Notes under the pieces: model-generated | Told to the model about the DNA's origin: nothing | What the model saw: the letters and a program-made list of their open reading frames with translations, nothing else | Database searches by the model: none | Assembly (NCBI RefSeq): GCF_033807575.1 | Contig: NC_084717.1 | Location: 12,897,692 to 12,961,691, forward strand | DNA: 64,000 bases | Source of the DNA: Cydia pomonella | Taxonomy: Eukaryota; Arthropoda; Insecta; Lepidoptera; Tortricidae | Reading direction: 5' to 3' | Made by a program: the position numbers and the translations under genes | Shown here: positions 57,301-64,000 of the stretch, one piece after another | How positions within the stretch are numbered: the first letter of the stretch is position 1 | Layout of the letters: each line of letters opens with the position of its first letter

Positions 57301-60300
57301 GTCAGGGGAGTGGATTAGAGTGTCATACGTTAGGTTATTTTCCGAGTGAGTTGTATGACTATGCTCGCGCTTCGTTGACTGCTTTGAGAGCTATAACGCG
57401 TAGTCGAGCCCTTTACGTTACACAAGCGAGTTTTTGTATTTACTTTCATTTATAGCGCTTTAAATTTTAAATAAATCTTCCTATGCATTCTGTGCAGCAT
57501 CGTCTATCTAATCCTTCTTCAACGGAAAAACCTTCAGAAATGCGGAAAGTAGGGACGTAATGAAAATAACGTCCATTTTCATTTCCAGCAAGAGGGGCTT
57601 TTAATATTTCTCGGTTTTATTTATATAAAAACAGGTGGGATCTCTCAATTGATCGGTGAACCAATATTTATGTTGCGCGCATTCAAAATTTCATGAATGG
57701 TATCCATTTAGTTAATAGGTATTGGTAACTGCGAATATAGTATGGAATAGCCAATCCTTTTTTAATATTTAATATTGCGAATATTCTCTCACAAAGTTAA
57801 TTTAATAAACTTTTTATCACACTTATCAGTTAGCGTTAAAGCTTCAAATAAGGGTTTGCACGACGAATCTGAAATGTATGGGAAGATCCGTGGATCCGGT
57901 ACCAGTCCAGATCCGGATAATTTCATGCATTACAGTTTCGGATTGGAAATTGGAAACCCAACTTCAAATAATTGCAGTGGTTTTTGCTCCCTCGCTTACT
58001 CTTAATGTAGTCTCTTACTCTATACGCTCTCATCTTTGGGTTTTGGCGCAAACTCTTCTGTTTGTTTAACTAAAGTACCTATTTTTAAACGTACACATAA
58101 TGGTTACATGACAAGTAAGTAATAAAAAAAAAAATTTTTTTTTGTTTGTCTTCGCACCTTAAGGCCGTTGGTAGATCAGGTTTTTAGTTTACTTAATTAA
58201 CCCAGGTGATTTGAGCTGGGTGAACAGAGTCAACTACAGGATAGGTACGATGAAGTTACGACTTGTCTTAACTACCCAGTTTCTACAATCTACATATTAC
58301 ACATTCGCTGCGGTACTTAGTGTACTCGTAATTAGCCATACTTTATGTCAGGTCTTTCGGCCCAGTGCCGAAGTGAGTCTTAATAAATAACGAATTAATA
58401 GTTACTATCGGGCAATATAAGCCTGCGAATACAAAATATAAAAACGTAGGTGTAACGTACTTGGACTTACGATAAAATATTGAGTACCCACTGCCTATAC
58501 AAAAAGTCTTGTGCTCACCATCTTTAGTTTGTAACTCCTAAATGTATTATGAACATGACTGTAATACAATAAATAATAAAATGAAGAAAACAATTCATGT
58601 TTGAAAAACTAAACAACAATATTGGATAAATCAATTATTACTGCAGCTTTAATAGTTGCAGGTGTAGTCGTTTTTAGAAATCTATTTAAGTATTAATTGG
58701 TCATCAATAAAGGTTTATCAGAAACTTTGTTTTGGGCCTAGGGCGTCAAACATCTGTTATTGAGCTCGGAGCGTTAATTAAAATCGTCGAGCCACGAACT
58801 GCTCAAAAACAGAGTAATTGTAATTATTTTGTAAGATTTTAATGCTTGTACTTACTAAATTAAGGAGCTGCAGGCTGAGGGAAGATTGTTTTTGAGATTC
58901 AAATAAATTACGGATAATATGTAATTCTATGAAAATGTGTAAGACATGAGTCTAAAAACACATTATCTTCATCATATACGTATATGTTTATAGCATCGTC
59001 TGTCTATGCGCGAACACTACAAAAATTAAGCGAGCGAGCAGCTGTCAAGGAGGAACTCCTTGGTGCTATTGTGAATGAGGAGGATTTCACGCGCGCCCGG
59101 GTCTCATAAGTCATTGTGTGGTACCGCCGAGCCGAATTCTGGCTTACGGATTGCTACACCGACTAAGGCGCTGTACGTGTCCCGCATGCATCACACCGCC
59201 ATGGCTGCTGAAGTGGTGGAGTAAGTATTTACACCAGAAGACCGGCTAAACGCTGAGGGTGTTCCAGCTTCGCTCGCGCCACTTCAACTGCCGCAACCGC
59301 TGCAGGGGACCATCGAGTGCGCCGACTTCTGACCGAAGAAGAGTGTCGTATTTCAGAGGTTTCGGGGCAAACTGCCGAATCCAACACAAGAGCAGACGAT
59401 CCAACTAAGCCACGCAGTCCGTTCTGTCGCCAAAATAGTATTAAGTTGTTGTTTGTGAAGTTTCAAATAAAAAAATGCTGTGTTCTTACAAACATGTACA
59501 CGGGCATTTTACGGGCCTTATCAGATAAAAATAAATGGTTGATAGAATACCAGTTACTTTGAAAAATTTACTCAATTTAAGCTCAAGAATGCACCCTTGA
59601 AATTAACAGTTTAAAAAAATATGGCGTATAATTATTATATGTGATAATAGCGTAATAGTAACATTTCGATCCTAACACTCGCTATTGGATACAGAGTATA
59701 CAGACTCAATCTGAAATCTATGAAACGGGGAAACGTCCGTTCAATTCTATCGCAGATAATATGCGGGTGTTCAACTGTTCATATCAATATAAACCATCCG
59801 TCAGAGGGAGCTTAAGCTCTTACACATAGGTTTCCTATGAAGTATATTTTAAAATGGTTGCATGTGCCAATACACCTAAAGGCTAAATATGTTTACATAA
59901 ATACGTGAAGTGTGACGTGGACGCCGCTTTGCAGCCGGAAGTTCGTCGGCTGCGAAAGAACAATCGACAAAAATTCGATTAACGTCTACATCTTCGGTTT
60001 TGTTTTACTTTTGCCGTTTTCGAGTTTCGCAGTAATCAAAGACCAATAAGTACCAACCTCGGAAGTGATACTACCTTTAGTGGAAATGTGTTTTGCTTTG
60101 GTGTTAAAAGTTGTAGTGATACATACATGATTCTGGAGGATGTTTATGTTCTTTTAGGCATATGTACCTATATATACATTATTCAGAAATAGTAGGAAAA
60201 ATACATTCCATTTTGAAACATTTTTTGGGACTACTGTTACCAGATTTTACTTTACTGACCTAACATATTATGTTGACGTATCACCCCCATAATGGTTCGT

Positions 60301-61693
60301 AGCTCGTCACTCCGAGGCGCGGTGATTAGGCAGCTATGATCGCTCTTAGCTCGATAACTCACTTTAGTGGCTCCTTCAACACCCTATATCTTGGTTAAAG
60401 GGCGTCAGACTAATAGAAGCTATATATCTGCATCAAGTAACTTATAGTGGTTATATATCTACGGTGGTGGCATATTCATCCAGTATCTTAGCGATGTACG
60501 CTAGTCGTACTAACGGATTTGAAGCTTTCATAGTTTAGTTTTAGAAAGTTGATATTATAAATAACTAACCGTTATTACAGAATGAAAATCAGATTTTTGT
60601 GATAAAAGCACAGGTAAAATAAGTGTCTCTGCAATAAGAAAGGTTGTTTTTTTTATACATTAAGCAGTACCTACCTTGGTAGGTACCTAACATCTTATTG
60701 TTTAGCGACTAGGCAGTCGCTAAACATAAGAGAATTATTTCTAGAATAGGTATTCTAGAGAATTCCAGTGAATACTGTTCTCTTGTACAGAATATATAAT
60801 ACGAACATAATTAATTAACTAATTAATTAATGTAGGTAATCTATATCAGACTTTTCATTCTTCTGTGAATACTTATCAGAAAAGGGCTATTTATCAGTTA
60901 TTTATCGAGCATTCCTACTTAAAAAGACAATAAAAGAAAGAATCGACTAAGGCAAAATGTTATTGTCAATTTGATTATAGTCCCGGTCAATCGATCGATG
61001 CAAGCTTAACACGGACCTGCATAAATAATTTGCATATAGCAGCATTTTATACAGCAGCTTAAATAAATATGATTCAGAATTTCTTTCATAAAAACTTAAA
61101 ATAGAAAGCCTAAAACTAACATAATAGTAATTTCATTAAAAGTATTAGATTACACCACGCATAAACTTTGCACCACGCATAAACTTCTTCTTACAAGTTT
61201 CAGTGGTATATCTTAGTTTTAATTTCTTTGTATGATTTGTTGTGATATAAAAATAAAAATACAAAAAAAACATGGTAATACAATCAAGTATTGCCTGTAA
61301 ACATAACTATTATCTCGACGCTTGAATCGTATCGTATAATAATAAATAGCAAGTAAAACATTCAATCATGTTTACAGAAACAGCATCATCTGTAGCTGAA
61401 GGATACCGCTGATTGAAAAATCGTCCGCGGGCTTATGTGGAATGGAAAATATTTAAATACCAATTTATATTCAATTGACAGTGCCCATGCAAAATAGTCA
61501 GATATTCAGTTACTAACAAAAAGAAATGTGGTTTTACTATAACTTGTTTCTTATTGATATTCGATGAAATAAGTTATTGCGCGAAAAAACTAGATCATGA
61601 CTTTTTTGTATAAAAAAGCGTTTTTCACACGAAACATAACCTGCTTTCATTTCCTAGTTCTCATAGTTACCGTTTCCTCTACCTATTGCGTAT
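57301..61693. other. Upstream flank of TMEM151, no gene recognised
   Basis: Mostly AT-rich. A GC-richer patch at 59035-59360 reads RAAVKEELLGAIVNEEDFTR followed by stops and frameshifts; it looks like a degraded coding or retroelement relic that I could not name. No other exon-like sequence was found. Confidence 0.4.
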
Positions 61694-61943
61694 ATGGAGG
61701 ATTTAACAACGGTAGACGCCTTGTCTGTAATTTTCTGTACAAAACAGTCTGTCGATATTTGCAGGGGAGGGACAATTCAAATGTATGGCTATTTGTACGT
61801 AACATACAACTAGTCATGACAGCTAAACGTCAGTCTATACCATGAAGGTGTACGTGGTCTATGCAATACATATGACCATTGGCCGAGGTATTCGACAAAG
61901 AGGTAAGCTCTTAAAGACGACTCCGTTTGTTAAATCCTCCAAG
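61694..61943. repeat. MITE, TTGGAGGATTTAACAA termini, copy 2
   Basis: The left GGAGGATTTAACAACGGTAG plus ACGCC pairs with the right ACTCCGTTTGTTAAATCCTC plus CAAG. Both this copy and 34044-34190 also carry CGGCCAATGG/CCATTGGCCG and a TGACGTTTA/TAAACGTCA segment inside. Confidence 0.78.
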
Positions 61944-62033
61944 ATTGCAGGAACCATCAACCGAAAAGTTTGTAACATGCTACTCTATGACATAAAACTG
62001 CGCAATCGTGTGACATCGGGCTAACATTTACAC

Positions 62034-62172
62034 GTACAGTCAAGTGTAAAAATATGGGTGTACACATCTTACTCAAAAATATGTCCCATAGCATCTTATT
62101 TCAGTGTAATGAGAGCATAGTACCATATTTATGAGACGATTTTTCGATACATATTTTTGCACTTGACTGTAC
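62034..62172. repeat. MITE, GTACAGTCAAGTGTAAAAAT termini
   Basis: The left GTACAGTCAAGTGTAAAAAT pairs with the right ATTTTTGCACTTGACTGTAC. It is 139 bp and has a paired interior GTACCATATTTATGAG-type region. It differs from the TACAGTCAGCG family beyond the first eight bases. Confidence 0.82.
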
Positions 62173-62179
62173 ACGAGAA

Positions 62180-62775
62180 AAAACACCTGGAAATAAATTG
62201 CAGAGCAACGACTATAGAGACGCTCAGCGAATGAAAAATAGTCAATGCGAGTATGAATGGCAAATAGACTGAGCCGGGACGTAATGGCTCAATGTGCGGC
62301 GCGGTATCGTGTTGCACTAATCTCGTCCGCTGACGACCGCATGACCGCACATTGCTATCAAACGAATATTTTTGTACGATTCTTTTCAAAATACATTTTC
62401 CGATGTAAAATATTGTATAATTATTAATTAGTTTCAAATTTTTGTTCAAATCTATTATGATAATTATTACTCATTTTGATTATGTATACATAACAAAGTA
62501 AGTAGATTTAGTTTTCCTACGAAACGAACGGGAACGAACAGACATAAAACTTCAAGCGTTTCACACTAATATCAAAACGAACACATGTTCGAGAAAAAGC
62601 TAACAGGAAAAAACCAGACAGTAACGACTCGGCGAATGAGAAATCGCCAGCAGCGAGTATGAATGGGCAAATAGACTAAGATGGGACGTAATAGATCAAT
62701 GTGCGGCCCGGTATCGTGATATTCGTGATGCACTAAACTCGTCCGTCTGTCAACCGCGTGACCGCACTTTGCTGT
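62180..62775. repeat. Diverged direct duplication, units at about 62180-62365 and 62595-62775
   Basis: Shared blocks in the same order: GCGAATGARAAAT, GCGAGTATGAATGG, CAAATAGACT, GGGACGTAAT, TCAATGTGCGGC, CGGTATCGTG, TGCACTAA, CTCGTCCG, CCGCRTGACCGCAC and TTGCT. The spacing is about 410 bp. No stable reading frame is shared. Confidence 0.7.
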
Positions 62776-64000
62776 CGTTATTACAATAATTTTATATTTA
62801 CGAGTTCATAATTTGCAAGCATCAAGTTAATACCTATATCCATTGTTTACTTTTATGTTTTCCTAAAACAAAAAATTAATAAAATTTATCTCTAAATTAT
62901 CAGTTGAATTTGTTAATATAAATTAATTACCCTATTACAACTAAAGTCAATTGTTTCAAAGTGTGACTGTTCACATATCAATAGAAAACTAAGGTAATAT
63001 ATTTTAAAATGCGATTCGTTTTAGGTTTAAAAAATAAATTGATGTTATATAATTACATCAAATATTTTCAAGTGAACACAGTGTGGACAAGCATTCACGG
63101 CTCATGTTTCTACATAACGGTCCATTTTCATTCCACGCCGAGGTGGGCAAGCAAGCGATGGGAAAATCTAATTCCTCCCATTTCGGAAATGATTATACTG
63201 CGAAGCAGTATTGTTCTTGTCTATTTCGGCGAAATTGTTACTCAGAAATTCGAGCAAACATAAATTCGTTAGTCTTAGAATACAAAGTACTCAGAGACAT
63301 TCCAATCCTTGTGTGGCAAAGGGCGTGGTAAGTTGCTTCTAGAAAAAATGTAGAAATGTTGCCCGCTGGGGCTGAAAGGATCATTAGGGACAGCGTACCG
63401 TAAGATGACGTCTAGGTGCAGCATCTCTGGTGTTTTTTTGTAGCTAGCCAACCTTGCCGTTACCAAACTTGAATGGCACTTGTGGGCTACTCTAAAAGAC
63501 AGGCGACAGAGCCGAAAAAGTTTAGAATAACATATTTTTCTCTACAAGTTGTACCTACAATACACTTACTATTTTATATTGGCAATATACGAAAAACAAT
63601 TATAATTAAAAAAATAATTATAATACTCGATGCTCGTTTTGTAGAAAACTGTTTCCGTTAACTATCAATATCTGAGCGGAAATTATATTTCGTTCGCTTC
63701 CTGCTCGTGTATAGGCTTGGCTTGCTGAATAATAAACCTCTGACCCTGACCCGAGACTAGTTTACTGCAACTCTCCCACTACTTTACGGCGACGCTGGTA
63801 GATAATCGTTACTTTTCATAGTGCTTTTGTTAGAATTTAAGCCTTGGAAGGAAGTTTGAAACTGGAGCTTAAGAAGCCTTTAATGGATTTGAATTCCATA
63901 AGGATTTCTGCAACGTTGAACAGCTTTGAATAGCCACCAAGTACTTCAGTATTATATTAAACAGTATCATCAATATCAGTACCTATCACGTTATTTTTTA
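62776..64000. other. Upstream flank, no recognised feature
   Basis: AT-rich with short frames at 63009-63331 that are not recognisable. Confidence 0.45.

Overview
The window is eukaryotic and looks like an insect genome, most probably a moth or butterfly (Lepidoptera). It is AT-rich and has few genes. Coding sequence is broken into exons with standard GT..AG introns. It is packed with repeat families that I recognise from memory as lepidopteran: tRNA-derived SINEs with the core GGTTCAAATCC, palindromic elements starting TACAGTCAGCGTCAAATA, the GGTTCCGTAC element, the GGCAAACGAGCAGACGG element, and 5'-truncated LINE tails. The order-level assignment is inference; no search was run.

The one well-supported protein-coding gene is a TMEM151 family homologue (transmembrane protein 151; vertebrate TMEM151A/B) on the minus strand. 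I assembled eight coding exons: 56818-56868 (start codon, 17 codons), 14548-14696, 13937-14140, 9616-9700, 6993-7158, 6391-6514, 6163-6283 and 5057-5962 (stop). The splice phases fit throughout and give a 601-residue protein. Intron 1 is about 42.1 kb, so most of the window is one intron. A GC/CpG-rich block at about 57140-57300, just upstream of exon 1, is the likely promoter region.

Region by region: 1-5056 is downstream flank and 3' UTR, with several inverted-repeat elements, including one element nested inside another at 2633-2874. 5057-14696 holds exons 8 to 2 with small MITEs in the larger introns. 14697-56817 is intron 1. It carries two tRNA-derived SINEs, two RTE-like LINE fragments, two CR1/Jockey-like LINE fragments, several LINE C-terminal tails (one a clear twin-primed inversion with a 12-bp target duplication and poly-A), a foldback element built from 38-bp units, a piggyBac-like TTAA element, and about 20 MITE-type palindromes. 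56869-64000 is the 5' UTR/promoter and upstream flank, with two more MITEs and a diverged duplication near 62.2-62.8 kb.

There is no operon, CRISPR array, rRNA or functional tRNA gene. The window holds no obvious multi-gene system. The most notable items are the gene model with its tandem splice donor and stacked upstream reading frame, the foldback element, the twin-primed LINE, and the piggyBac-like deletion derivative.
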